Assembly: GCF_900167525.1 (NCBI RefSeq)
Contig: NZ_FUZQ01000009.1
Span: forward strand, 60,069-124,068
Length of the DNA stretch: 64,000 nucleotides
Direction: 5' to 3'
Origin: Krasilnikoviella flava
GTDB taxonomy: Bacteria > Actinomycetota > Actinomycetes > Actinomycetales > Cellulomonadaceae
Shown: piece by piece, positions 7,026 through 15,929 of the stretch
How positions within the stretch are numbered: the first letter of the stretch is position 1
How the letters are laid out: each line of letters starts with the position of its first letter
Notes under the pieces: model-generated
The model's database searches: none
What the model was told of the DNA's origin: nothing
Seen by the model: only the letters and a program-made list of their open reading frames with translations
Made by a program: the position numbers and the translations under genes

Positions 7026-10000
7026 ATGGTCGGGAGCACGACGCTGCGGCAGTTCTCCACGAAGGTGATCGCCACGCTGATGGGCGTGGCGATGCTCGCG
7101 GTGACGGGGGTGGGCGCGGCCGGCGCCGCCGCGCCACCGACGTCCGCGGACGCCACGGTCGAGACCGTGACCGGCCCGGGGTCGTTCGACACGCGGCCCG
7201 CGCGCGACGTCCTGCGGCGCGTGCTCGGTCCGCGGTACGCGGGCCAGGTGGCCCTGAGCGCCGTGGCGGCCGACGACGGGCGCGAGACCTTCCGGGTCGC
7301 GGCGCGCGGCGGCCGCCTGGTCGTCGAGGGCAGCAGCACGTCGGCGCTGCTCATGGGTGTCAACTGGTACCTCAAGGACGTCGCGAAGGCGGACGTCTCC
7401 TGGACGGGTGACCAGCTGGACCTGCCGCCCCGGCTGCCCCTGCCGCGCGAGCCGATCACGCAGACGTCGCTCGTGGCGCATCGGTTCTCCGGGAACGACA
7501 CCGAGGACGGGTACTCCGGCCCCTACCGGACCTTCGAGGACTGGGAGCGGGAGATCGACGTGGCGGCGATGCACGGCGTGAACGAGATGTTCATGCCCGT
7601 CGGTGCCGACGCCGCCTACTCCGAGACGCTGCAGTCGTTCGGCTACTCGGCGCAGGAGATGCGGCGGTGGGTCCCGAGCCCCGGCTACCAGCCGTGGTGG
7701 CTCCTGCAGAACATGTCCGGCTTCACGGCGCCCGTCACCGAGCACCTGCTCCAGGAGCGCGCGGACCTCGGCCGCCGGATCGCCGACCGGATGCGCTCGC
7801 TCGGCATCACCCCGGTGCTGCCGGGGTACTTCGGCACCGTGCCGACCGACTTCGAGGAGCGCAACCCGGGCGCGAAGACCGTGCCGCAGGGCACGTGGAG
7901 CGGGTTCACGCGGCCGGACTGGCTGGCACCCACCGACCCGACGTTCGACCGCGTCGCCGCGCGGTTCTACGCCGTGCAGGAGCGGATCCTCGGGCCGTCG
8001 ACGATGTTCAAGATGGACCTGCTGCACGAGGGCGGGCGCGCGGGCGACATCCCTGTGGGAGACGCGTCCCTCGCGGTGCAGGACGCCCTCGAGGTGGCGC
8101 ACCCCGGCGCGATCTGGGTCATCCTCGGCTGGCAGAGCAATCCCCGGCCCGAGACCGTCGCGGCAATCGACAAGAGCCGGATGCTCGTGGTCGACGGGCT
8201 CTCGGACCGCGCGCTGAAGCCCGACCGGGACGTCGACTGGAAGGGCACGCCGTACGCCTTCGGCTCCATCTGGAACTTCGGCGGCAACTCGACGATCGGC
8301 GCGCCGGTGAGGGCCTGGAACGAGCGCTTCTGGGCCTGGCTGGAGCGCCCGGGCAGCGCGCTGGACGGCGTGGCGATCCTGCCGGAGGCGAGCGGCAACA
8401 ACCCCGTCGCGATGGAGTTCCTCGCCGAGCTGCCGTGGCACGACGGCCCGGTCGACGTCGACCGCTGGTTCGCCGGCTACGCCGACGCGCGCTACGGCAG
8501 GGTCGACCCCGCCGCCCGCCGTGCGTGGCAGGTGCTCGCGGACACGGCGTACGCCATCCCGCCCACCGGGGGCCGCTCCTCGGGCCACGGCGGGCTGTTC
8601 GCGGCGACGCCCAGTCTGTCCGCGACGCGGCCGCACACCTACGCACAGGCCGCCTTCGCCTACGACCCGGCGGCGTTCGCGGCGGCGCTGCCGGCGCTGC
8701 TCGACGTCGCCCCGGCGCTGCGCGACAGCGAGGCCTACCGGTACGACCTGGTGGACGTCGCGCGGCAGTCGGTGGCCGACCGGTCCCGCACCCTGCTGCC
8801 CCAGATCCAGGCGGCGTACCAGGCCGGTGACCTCGACGAGCTCACCCGGCTCACGCGGTCCTGGACCGACCACATCCGCGGTCTGGACGACCTCCTCGGC
8901 ACCGACGAGCACTTCCTCCTGGGCCCGTGGACCGCGCAGGCCCGCGCCGCGGCGGGCGACCCGCAGGAGGCGATGGACCTCGAGCAGGACGCGCGCCGGC
9001 TGATCACCTCCTGGGGGCCCGCGACCACCGACCTGCACGACTACGCCTACCGCGAGCGATCCGGCCTGCTGGACGACTACTACCTGCCGAGGTGGGAGCG
9101 CCTGTTCGACGCGCTGCGCGCGCACCTGGAGACCGGCGCGGCCGTGCCCGACATCGACTACGACGCGATGGCGGAGGACTGGATCGCGGGCTGGAAGGCA
9201 TATCCGGCCAGGCCCTCGGGCAGCGCCTACGCCGAGGCGTCGCGGACCCTCCTGCGGCTGCAGGACGACCGCTACGACGTGCCCCTGACCCTGCGGCCGA
9301 CGGGCTCGGTCACGGCGTCGGGGACCGGGCCGGACGCCGCGCTGGTCACCGCGTCGGTGACCAACACCAACTACTTCGCCGCGGCCACCGGCGTGCGCGT
9401 CGAGGTCACGGCGCCCGCCGGGGTCGAGGTCGTCCCGACCGGGGAGCAGCCGGACGAGATCGCCCCCGGCGAGACGGCCGAGCGGACCTGGACGGTCCGC
9501 CGCACGGCGGCGCTGCCGGAGGGCACCGACGAGGTGACGGTCGACGTGACAGTCCGCTTCGATCGGGCGGACGGGTCCCAGGTCAGGATGGCGTCCGCCG
9601 TCCTGCCCGTCGCGTCGCCGGGGCGCTACCAGCTCAGCGACCTCCCGTTCTCGTCGTCGCGCAACCACGACGGGCTGCACCCGGTGAAGCGGGACACGGT
9701 CACCGACGCGACCCCGGCCGGCAACGGCGCGCCGATCCGGCTCGACGGCGTGGCGTACGGCAAGGGGCTGGGCACCAACTCGAACGCGGACGTGCGGTTC
9801 GAGCTCGGCGGCACCTGCCAGCGCCTCACGACCATGGTCGGCATCGACGACGCGATGAACCACGCGGCGGACGGCGACGTGGTGGTCCGCGTGTACGGCG
9901 ACGGCCTGCTGCTGCGCCAGACCGACGTGCTCCGCAGCGGCCCTTCCGGCCCCGGCACCGCGGCGGTCCGCCTCGACGTCGACGTCACGGGAGTGAGCCA

Positions 10001-10502
10001 GCTGCGCCTGCAGGTGGACCAGTCGGACGCCAACCGGTACTTCGACGCGCTGTCCTTCGGCGTGCCGACGCTGGCCTGCGGCGCCCCGCCGCCCACCCCG
10101 CTCAGCGCGGGGGCGACGGCCACGAGCGCGGAGACGGGCCGCGGGCCCGCCAAGGCGGTCGACGCCGACCTGAGCACGGGGTGGTTCTGCGACCCGGCGG
10201 CGTGCGACGGGACGCCGTCGTCGCTCCAGGCCGACCTGGGCGCGGCCCACGACCTCACCGCGGTCCGGGTCACGCCGTACTACGCCGACCGCCGGTCGTA
10301 CCTCTACCGCGTGGAGGGCAGCGCCGACGGGCAGGCCTGGACGTTGCTGGCCGAGAAGACGGCGCACGCCCCGCAGACGGACGCGGGAGACCGGTACGCG
10401 GTCTCCGGCCGCTACCGGTACGTGCGGGTGACCGGGTTCGGGAACACCAGCAACGGCTATAGCCTCCACCTGCAGGAGCTGGCGGTCTACGGGGCCGGGT
10501 GA
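7026..10502 (+). CDS. secreted alpha-N-acetylglucosaminidase, GH89, with NPCBM and F5/8 C modules
   Basis: This 1158-residue secreted glycosidase has a signal peptide (residues 1-38, ending AGAAA), then the NAGLU N-terminal, catalytic barrel and C-terminal helical domains (about 50-760) of glycoside hydrolase family 89. The two catalytic glutamates are recognisable: LLHEGGR (E335) and LPEASGNNP (E454). After an NEW3-like linker domain (~770-870) come an NPCBM domain (~880-1020, GVAYGKGLGTNSNADVRFEL) and an F5/8-type C carbohydrate-binding domain (~1030-1155). Family members remove alpha-linked GlcNAc from heparan-type chains or mucin glycans. A ROK regulator follows directly and a GH84 enzyme lies beyond, indicating scavenging of host, fungal or plant-associated GlcNAc glycans. 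Confidence 0.94.
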   Translation: MVGSTTLRQFSTKVIATLMGVAMLAVTGVGAAGAAAPPTSADATVETVTGPGSFDTRPARDVLRRVLGPRYAGQVALSAVAADDGRETFRVAARGGRLVVEGSSTSALLMGVNWYLKDVAKADVSWTGDQLDLPPRLPLPREPITQTSLVAHRFSGNDTEDGYSGPYRTFEDWEREIDVAAMHGVNEMFMPVGADAAYSETLQSFGYSAQEMRRWVPSPGYQPWWLLQNMSGFTAPVTEHLLQERADLGRRIADRMRSLGITPVLPGYFGTVPTDFEERNPGAKTVPQGTWSGFTRPDWLAPTDPTFDRVAARFYAVQERILGPSTMFKMDLLHEGGRAGDIPVGDASLAVQDALEVAHPGAIWVILGWQSNPRPETVAAIDKSRMLVVDGLSDRALKPDRDVDWKGTPYAFGSIWNFGGNSTIGAPVRAWNERFWAWLERPGSALDGVAILPEASGNNPVAMEFLAELPWHDGPVDVDRWFAGYADARYGRVDPAARRAWQVLADTAYAIPPTGGRSSGHGGLFAATPSLSATRPHTYAQAAFAYDPAAFAAALPALLDVAPALRDSEAYRYDLVDVARQSVADRSRTLLPQIQAAYQAGDLDELTRLTRSWTDHIRGLDDLLGTDEHFLLGPWTAQARAAAGDPQEAMDLEQDARRLITSWGPATTDLHDYAYRERSGLLDDYYLPRWERLFDALRAHLETGAAVPDIDYDAMAEDWIAGWKAYPARPSGSAYAEASRTLLRLQDDRYDVPLTLRPTGSVTASGTGPDAALVTASVTNTNYFAAATGVRVEVTAPAGVEVVPTGEQPDEIAPGETAERTWTVRRTAALPEGTDEVTVDVTVRFDRADGSQVRMASAVLPVASPGRYQLSDLPFSSSRNHDGLHPVKRDTVTDATPAGNGAPIRLDGVAYGKGLGTNSNADVRFELGGTCQRLTTMVGIDDAMNHAADGDVVVRVYGDGLLLRQTDVLRSGPSGPGTAAVRLDVDVTGVSQLRLQVDQSDANRYFDALSFGVPTLACGAPPPTPLSAGATATSAETGRGPAKAVDADLSTGWFCDPAACDGTPSSLQADLGAAHDLTAVRVTPYYADRRSYLYRVEGSADGQAWTLLAEKTAHAPQTDAGDRYAVSGRYRYVRVTGFGNTSNGYSLHLQELAVYGAG

Positions 10503-10547
10503 TCAGGCCCGCAGGGCGAGAGCCGGACGCAGGGGCGGGGAGGGTCG

Positions 10548-11753
10548 ATGACGTCGGGACCGGTGCGCGTCGCGCAGAAGGCGACCCCCGCCGAGCTGCG
10601 CGAACGCAACACCCGGCTGGTGCTGCAGAGCGTGCTCAGCGGCGCCGGAGAGGTCTCCCGGGCCGACATCGCCCGGTCGGTCGGTCTGGCCCGGGCGGTG
10701 GTGTCCGAGATCGTGCAGGACCTGGTGGCTCGTCACCTGGTCGCCGAGGGCACGGGCCGTCCGCAGGGTCGCGGCAAGCCGGCGACGCCGCTACAGGTCG
10801 ACACGCAGCACTACGGCCTGCTGATGGCGGACGTGACGCCGGCCGGCGTGCGCGCCGGGGTCGGCGGGCTCGACGGGACGATCGGCCCGACGGCGCAGGC
10901 GACCTTCCCGGCGGGCCCGACGGCGGGAGACGTGGTCGACGTCCTGGCCTCGCTGCTTGCCGGGCTGGCCGCGCGGGACGGCCGCGAGGTGCTCGCCGCC
11001 GGCGTCGCCGTGCCGGGCATCGTCTCCCCGGAGGGCCGGGTCACCGAGGCCCTGCAGCTCGGCTGGGAGGGTGTGGACCTGGCCGGCCCGCTGTCCGCCG
11101 CCCTCGGGCACGACGTGGTCCTCGTGAACGACGCGACGGCCGTCGCGCTCTCGGAGGTCTCCCACCAGGGCGCCCCGGGCGCGGGCGTCGTCGTCCTGCA
11201 CGTCGACACGGGCGTCGGGTCGGCGGTGCTGCTCGACGGGCGGGTCCACCTCGGGGACCGGCAGCGCGCCGGGGAGGTCGGCCACATCGACCTCGGCGTG
11301 AGCGACCGCCTCTGCGCGTGCGGACGGCGCGGCTGCCTGGAGACGGTCGCGGGCCTGCCCGCGGTGCTCGAGGGATTGCCGCTCGAGCGGCTGGACGACG
11401 TCGCGTCCCTCCGGCCGGGCCGCGCGCCGGACCCTGTGCCGGCGGAGCTCGCGGCTCTGGTCGCGCGCGTGGACCGCGCCGCGGAGGGGCTCGCGGCGTT
11501 GATCTGCGCCCAGGTCGCGATCCTGGACGTCGCGGACGTGGTCGTCGACGGCCCGGTGCGCCGGGCGGGTCCGCGGCTCCTCGATACGATCGAGGCGGCC
11601 CTCGCCCGGCGGCTGCCGCCGAGCGACGTGCGCCGCCCCCGCTACTCGGCGCTGGGGGAGCGCGCCGTCATGCACGGCGCGGGCGCCGCGGCGATGCTGC
11701 ACCGGCTCGGGGTGATGTGGCTCCAAGGACCCGAGGGGGCCGAGGAGTCCTGA
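10548..11753 (+). CDS. ROK family transcriptional regulator (NagC/Mlc-type)
   Basis: This 401-residue ROK repressor has an N-terminal winged helix-turn-helix (residues ~15-75, EVSRADIARSVGLARAVVSEI) followed by the ASKHA sugar-binding domain. The ROK signature is present with LVNDATAVAL, HVDTGVGSAVLLDG, GEVGHIDLG and the zinc motif CACGRRGCLE. NagC-type members bind GlcNAc-6-phosphate or other sugars and repress uptake and degradation genes. It starts 45 bases after the GH89 gene and is probably cotranscribed. It converges with the GH84 gene across a shared terminator. Confidence 0.93.
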   Translation: MTSGPVRVAQKATPAELRERNTRLVLQSVLSGAGEVSRADIARSVGLARAVVSEIVQDLVARHLVAEGTGRPQGRGKPATPLQVDTQHYGLLMADVTPAGVRAGVGGLDGTIGPTAQATFPAGPTAGDVVDVLASLLAGLAARDGREVLAAGVAVPGIVSPEGRVTEALQLGWEGVDLAGPLSAALGHDVVLVNDATAVALSEVSHQGAPGAGVVVLHVDTGVGSAVLLDGRVHLGDRQRAGEVGHIDLGVSDRLCACGRRGCLETVAGLPAVLEGLPLERLDDVASLRPGRAPDPVPAELAALVARVDRAAEGLAALICAQVAILDVADVVVDGPVRRAGPRLLDTIEAALARRLPPSDVRRPRYSALGERAVMHGAGAAAMLHRLGVMWLQGPEGAEES

Positions 11754-11772
11754 ACCGGAGCCTCCGGGACAC

Positions 11773-11806
11773 GGGCGAGGGGCCGGCGCACGCCGACCCC
11801 TCGCCC
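11773..11806. terminator. bidirectional terminator-like hairpin
   Basis: GGGCGAGGGG (11773-11782) and CCCCTCGCCC (11797-11806) are perfect inverted copies, and the loop itself can pair (CCGGCG/CGCCG). It lies between the convergent ROK and GH84 genes. There is no T-run. Confidence 0.55.
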
Positions 11807-11821
11807 CCCGGGCCTTCCGGG

Positions 11822-13777
11822 TCAGGAGCTCAGGTCGCTGCCCAGGCTCGTGAGGAACGTGTCGAGCACGCCGTCGCCCAGCTGCACGGGTGCGGCGCCC
11901 CACCGGTTGTCCGGCGGGTCGACGATCACCTGGGCGGCCGCCTCGGCGGAGGCGCGGGCCTCGGCGAGGAGCGCGTCGCGCGCGTCCGTGTCGCCGTCCA
12001 GGTCGGCCTCGGCGGCATCGAGGGTCGCGAGGAGCGCGTCGCCCCACAGATCCGTCGCGTCGAGCCAGGGCGCCGCGTCCGAGACGAACGCCGGGTCGAC
12101 GCCGGCCCGGCGGAGCGTCTCGGGGACCGCGGCGATCAGGTCGGCGCGGTCGCGCAGCCCGTCGACCGCCGCCCGCCCGTGCCCGGCCTCCCACTGCCGC
12201 CAGAAGGCGTCGACGTCCGCGGCGAGCGCGGGGGCCTGCGGCTGCCACGGGTCGCCGAAGCTCGGCGCCAGGTGGTTGAGGTCCCCGAACGCGAGGAGCG
12301 CCCGGGTCGCGGCCCGGTCGTCGCCGGCCAGGTAGCGCATCGCCTCGACCCAGCTCCGGTCCCGGTCGTAGCCGCGGTCGTTCCACGCGAAGTCGGCGAT
12401 CCCGAAGACGGCGACCTTGCTCGCCGCGGCCTGGTTCATCGGGTTCGACACGATGCCGGCCAGGTGGTCGGACAGCCCCGGCTCGCGCTTGTCGTAGGGG
12501 GCGAGCAGCAGCCGCCCGCTCGTCTGCCCGTAGTCGTTGACGGGGTAGTTGTCCCACAGGAACGTCGGCCCGCCGAAGACGGTGTCGGCCTCGATCGCCT
12601 GGTCCACGGAGATCGACTGGGGCACGACGTCGTTGCCCGTCCACATGACCACGACGTCGTCGTCCATCTCGCGCAGCGCGGCCTTGTAGGGCGACTCGGT
12701 GGTGTTGTAGTACTCGGTCGGCACCATCTGCAGCGGCCGGGCGCCGTCGTGCTCCTCGATCCAGCCCTGCTGCACGCGGGTGAGGAAGTCCGCCTGCGCC
12801 TTGCCCGCGCTGCCCGGCGAGGGGTCGCCGTAGGCCGCCCGGTCGGACTCGCACGCCCAGCGTGAGTAGTCGATGTCGTCCAGGGGGACGCTGAAGGCGC
12901 GCACACCGACGTCGTACAGCGCCTGGAACTTCCGCTCCAGGGCCGCCATGTCGTCCTCGCTCGAGTAGCAGATGCTGTTGCCCGGCGAGAGCGCGAAGGT
13001 GAAGCGCACGTGGTTGGCCGTGGCGGCCTCGACCAGCTCCGCGAGCTCGGCGAGCTTGTCCGCCGGGTAGTCCTCGCGCCACTTCTCGCGGTGGTACGGG
13101 TCGTCCTTGGGCGCGTACACGTACGTGTTCGCCTTGACGTCGCCGTAGAAGGCCAGCTGGTCGAGGCGCTCGTCGTGCGTCCAGGGCTCCCCGTAGAACC
13201 CCTCGATCGTGCCCCGCAGGGGCATCGCCGGGAAGTCCTGCACCGTGGCGCCCGCGACGCCGGTTCCGCCCCGCCCGTCGACCAGCAGCTGCTCGAGCGT
13301 CTGGACCGCGTAGAACTGCCCGGCCGTGTCGTGGCCCGCGAGCGTCACCGTGCCGCGGCCGCGCTCCGTGTCGACCCGCAGCGCGTAGGCCTCGTCGTGG
13401 TCGGGCACCGCGACGCGGCCGAGGGCGGCGCGGATGTCGGACCGGGCGCCGTCGCCGAGCAGGACCCGGACCTGCCCGCCTGCCCGGGCTCGGTCGTCCG
13501 CGTCACGGGCGACCGCGCGGACCCCGTGCTCGCGCAGCGTCTCGGTGAGCGCGTCCTGGGCCGCGGCGTCGGTGTCGTCGTCGACGACGACCTCCACGGT
13601 CCGGGAAAGACGGAGGTCGTGGCCCGTGCGACGCATCTCCTGCGGAGCGGGGCTGACGGTGGGAAGGTCGTCGTGGGCGGGCGAGGCGCTCGCGGCGGTG
13701 GCGCCGGTCGCGCCCGTGGCCAGGAGCGTCGCGACGGTGAGCGTCCCGGCGGCGAGCCGTCGTCGAACAGTGGTCAT
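11822..13777 (-). CDS. secreted beta-N-acetylglucosaminidase, GH84 (NagJ-like)
   Basis: This 651-residue secreted enzyme has a signal peptide of ~33 residues (ending ATAASASPA), a GH20b-like N-terminal domain (~40-165), and the GH84 catalytic barrel starting at MPLRGTIEGFYGEPW. The adjacent catalytic aspartates, used for substrate-assisted hydrolysis, are D300-D301 in VPLDDIDYS. Helical C-terminal region follows. The family removes beta-GlcNAc from glycans (hyaluronidase/O-GlcNAcase group). The ATG at 13777 was preferred over one four codons earlier because GGAGG lies 5 bases before it. A dre-type operator sits just upstream, so expression should respond to the GntR-type GlcNAc regulator (DasR/NagR). 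Confidence 0.94.
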   Translation of the reverse strand: MTTVRRRLAAGTLTVATLLATGATGATAASASPAHDDLPTVSPAPQEMRRTGHDLRLSRTVEVVVDDDTDAAAQDALTETLREHGVRAVARDADDRARAGGQVRVLLGDGARSDIRAALGRVAVPDHDEAYALRVDTERGRGTVTLAGHDTAGQFYAVQTLEQLLVDGRGGTGVAGATVQDFPAMPLRGTIEGFYGEPWTHDERLDQLAFYGDVKANTYVYAPKDDPYHREKWREDYPADKLAELAELVEAATANHVRFTFALSPGNSICYSSEDDMAALERKFQALYDVGVRAFSVPLDDIDYSRWACESDRAAYGDPSPGSAGKAQADFLTRVQQGWIEEHDGARPLQMVPTEYYNTTESPYKAALREMDDDVVVMWTGNDVVPQSISVDQAIEADTVFGGPTFLWDNYPVNDYGQTSGRLLLAPYDKREPGLSDHLAGIVSNPMNQAAASKVAVFGIADFAWNDRGYDRDRSWVEAMRYLAGDDRAATRALLAFGDLNHLAPSFGDPWQPQAPALAADVDAFWRQWEAGHGRAAVDGLRDRADLIAAVPETLRRAGVDPAFVSDAAPWLDATDLWGDALLATLDAAEADLDGDTDARDALLAEARASAEAAAQVIVDPPDNRWGAAPVQLGDGVLDTFLTSLGSDLSS

Positions 13778-13787
13778 GAGAACCTCC

Positions 13788-13803
13788 ATTGGTCTAGACC
13801 AGT
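13788..13803 (-). promoter_or_regulatory. dre operator (DasR/NagR-type GntR site)
   Basis: ATTGGTCTAGACCAGT contains a perfect 12-bp palindrome, TGGTCTAGACCA, and matches the published DasR-responsive consensus ACTGGTCTAGACCACT at 14 of 16 positions. It lies 10 bases ahead of the GH84 start codon, over the expected transcription start, a good place for repression. Confidence 0.88.
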
Positions 13804-13809
13804 TCGACT

Positions 13810-13838
13810 ACCCTGACGAAGGTCGGTGCTCCTGTCAA
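13810..13838 (-). promoter_or_regulatory. putative promoter of the GH84 gene
   Basis: A perfect TTGACA (13838-13833, minus strand) is followed after 17 bp by CAGGGT (13815-13810), a weak -10. The predicted transcription start falls in or next to the dre operator. Confidence 0.5.
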
Positions 13839-13925
13839 CCGGGGCCGCGGGCGCCATGGGAGACCGTCGGCGGTGACCCGCGTCACAGGGAATTACGCAA
13901 CAGGGGGATGACGTAACCCGTTGGT

Positions 13926-13944
13926 GAAGGTTAGCCTCACCTAC
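13926..13944 (+). promoter_or_regulatory. DtxR/IdeR iron box over the siderophore ATPase start
   Basis: This 19-mer matches the IdeR/DtxR consensus TTAGGTTAGSCTAACCTAA at 15 positions, including the whole core GGTTAGCCT and ACCTA. The box ends directly before the GTG start codon. Its centre TAGCCT (13932-13937) fits a TANNNT -10 element 7 bases before the start codon, so the transcript is probably leaderless and repressed by Fe(II)-loaded DtxR/IdeR. Confidence 0.88.
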
Positions 13945-14817
13945 GTGAGCCAGACCCTGGCGCCCTCGGCGCCCCCCGTGGTCGAGTCCCGTCCCGCCGT
14001 CGCGATGGCCGGGCGAGGCCTGCGGCTGTCGTACGACAAGCGCACCGTCGTGCACGGCGCGGAGATCGAGCTGCGGCCCGGCGCGGTCACGGCGCTGCTC
14101 GGGCCCAACGGCTCCGGCAAGTCGACGCTGCTGCGCTCGCTCGCACGGCTGCACCGGCCCGACGCCGGCACCGTCTCGATCGCCGACGGCGGCGCCGCGG
14201 ACGGTGATGCCGCCACCGACGCGCTCGCGCTGCACCCGAAGGACTTCGCCCGCCGCGTCACGCTGCTGTCGCAGAGCCACCCCACGCCCAGCGGCGTGAC
14301 CGTCCGCGACGTCGTCGCCTACGGCCGCCACCCCTACCGCGGGCGGTTCCGCTCCGCCGACGCCGACGGACCCCGCGCCGTCGCGCACGCCATGGACGTC
14401 ACCGGCGTCGCCGAGATGGCCGAGCGCGGCGTCGACGAGCTCTCCGGCGGCGAGCTGCAGCGCGTCTGGCTCGCGACCTGCCTCGCGCAGGACACGGGCG
14501 TGCTGCTGCTCGACGAGCCCACGACCTACCTCGACCTGCGCTACCAGGTCGAGCTGCTCGACCTGGTCCGCGACCTCGCCACCGAGCACGGCGTCGCCGT
14601 CGGCGTGGTGCTGCACGACCTCAACCAGGCCGCCGCCGTCGCGGACCACGTCGTGGTGCTGGACCGGGGAGAGGTGCGGGCGTCCGGCCCCGCCGCCCGG
14701 GTGCTCACCAGCGAGCTGCTCACCGACGTCTACGGCATCCGCGTCGACGTGACCACCCACCCGGACACCGGCCGGACGCGCTGCGAGGCCGTCGGCCGTC
14801 ACGACGCCCGCGCCTGA
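13945..14817 (+). CDS. ferric siderophore ABC transporter, ATP-binding protein (FepC/FecE-like)
   Basis: This 290-residue ATPase of the iron-siderophore uptake class has Walker A GPNGSGKST, Q-loop SQSHPTPSGVTV, the class-typical VAYGRHPYRG, signature LSGGELQRVW, Walker B VLLLDEPTTYLD and H-loop LHDLNQAA. The DEPTTYLD and LDRG segments are diagnostic of FepC/FecE. The GTG at 13945 is chosen because it follows the iron box directly; longer starts would run through the operator. It is first in an operon with a lipoprotein and a fused permease, and powers ferric siderophore import across the membrane. Confidence 0.93.
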   Translation: MSQTLAPSAPPVVESRPAVAMAGRGLRLSYDKRTVVHGAEIELRPGAVTALLGPNGSGKSTLLRSLARLHRPDAGTVSIADGGAADGDAATDALALHPKDFARRVTLLSQSHPTPSGVTVRDVVAYGRHPYRGRFRSADADGPRAVAHAMDVTGVAEMAERGVDELSGGELQRVWLATCLAQDTGVLLLDEPTTYLDLRYQVELLDLVRDLATEHGVAVGVVLHDLNQAAAVADHVVVLDRGEVRASGPAARVLTSELLTDVYGIRVDVTTHPDTGRTRCEAVGRHDARA

Positions 14818-14928
14818 CGGCCCACCGGCCCCCTCCCCGACCCCCACCGACCTCACGCCGGCGCCCGTCGCCCGGCACCGTCGCGCCCGCACCCGCGGCG
14901 CACCGACTCGAAGGACACCGAGACACCC

Positions 14929-15915
14929 ATGCGCATCCCCACCCGCCCGCTGCTCGCCGGCGCCACCGCCGCCGTGGCCGCGCTCGCCCTCGCCGCGTGC
15001 GGCACCACCGAGGACCCCGCGGCGGAGGCGGTCGCGGAGCCGTCGGCCGCGACCGGCCCGGTCACTTACACCGACGAGCGCGGCGAGCACACCCTCGACG
15101 CCCCCGCGACCGAGGTCGTCTCGCTCGAGTGGGGCCTCACCGAGAACCTCGTGGCGCTCGGCGTCGAGCCCGCCGGCCAGGCCGACGTGGCCGGCTACAA
15201 CACCTGGGACACCGTGGCGCCGATCGACGAGGGCACGCCCGACGTCGGCACGCGCGGGGAGCCCAGCCTCGACGCGATCTCCGCGCTCGAGCCGGACCTC
15301 GTGGTCACCACCACCGACCTGCCCGAGAACGTCATCGCGCAGATCGAGGAGGTCGCGCCCGTCCTGACGCTGCGCGGCTCCGACGGCACCGACCCGCTCG
15401 GGTACATGAAGGAGACGGTGACGACCCTCGGCGAGGTCACCGGCACGCAGGACGAGGCCACCCAGGCGCTGGCGGACTTCGACGCCAAGGTCGACGAGGG
15501 CAAGGCCGCGCTCGAGGACGCCGGGCTCGGCGGCGCCGAGTTCGCGATGGCGGACGGCTGGATCGCCAACGGGACCGTCTCCGTGCGCATGTACACGCCG
15601 GGGTCCTTCTTCGGCGCGCTCGGCGAGGCCGTCGGCCTCAAGGACGCGTGGACCGAGGGCGGCGACCCCGACTACGGCCTCGCGCAGACCGACGTCGAGG
15701 GCCTGACGAAGCTCGGGGACGTGCAGTTCGTGTACGCGGCCAACGACGCCGAGGCGGACCCGTTCGCCGACGGCCTGAAGGGCAACAAGGTCTGGGAGCA
15801 GCTGCCGTTCGTCACCGCGGGCGACGTGCACCGCATCCCCGACGGCATCTGGATGTTCGGCGGGCCCCTGTCGGGCGCGGCGTACATCGACGCGCTCGTC
15901 GACGCGCTCGCCTGA
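14929..15915 (+). CDS. siderophore-binding lipoprotein (FecB/FepB-like)
   Basis: This 328-residue substrate-binding lipoprotein has a signal peptide with lipobox LAAC (Cys24), where the mature protein is lipid-anchored on the outer face of the membrane. The type III (TroA-like) fold is indicated by VTYTDERGEHTLDAPATEVVSL, a common first strand, and by LEPDLVVTT and VHRIPDGIW at the usual places. It follows the ATPase gene by 111 bases and precedes the permease by 14, in one operon. The siderophore type cannot be predicted; FecB-like proteins include citrate and hydroxamate binders. Confidence 0.92.
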   Translation: MRIPTRPLLAGATAAVAALALAACGTTEDPAAEAVAEPSAATGPVTYTDERGEHTLDAPATEVVSLEWGLTENLVALGVEPAGQADVAGYNTWDTVAPIDEGTPDVGTRGEPSLDAISALEPDLVVTTTDLPENVIAQIEEVAPVLTLRGSDGTDPLGYMKETVTTLGEVTGTQDEATQALADFDAKVDEGKAALEDAGLGGAEFAMADGWIANGTVSVRMYTPGSFFGALGEAVGLKDAWTEGGDPDYGLAQTDVEGLTKLGDVQFVYAANDAEADPFADGLKGNKVWEQLPFVTAGDVHRIPDGIWMFGGPLSGAAYIDALVDALA

Positions 15916-15929
15916 CCGTCCGCCTCCGC

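Noticed and set aside
6984..10469. Very long open frame antisense to the GH89 gene
   Set aside because: Arg/Val/Gly-rich shadow of the high-GC codon pattern; the plus-strand frame has complete, ordered domains.
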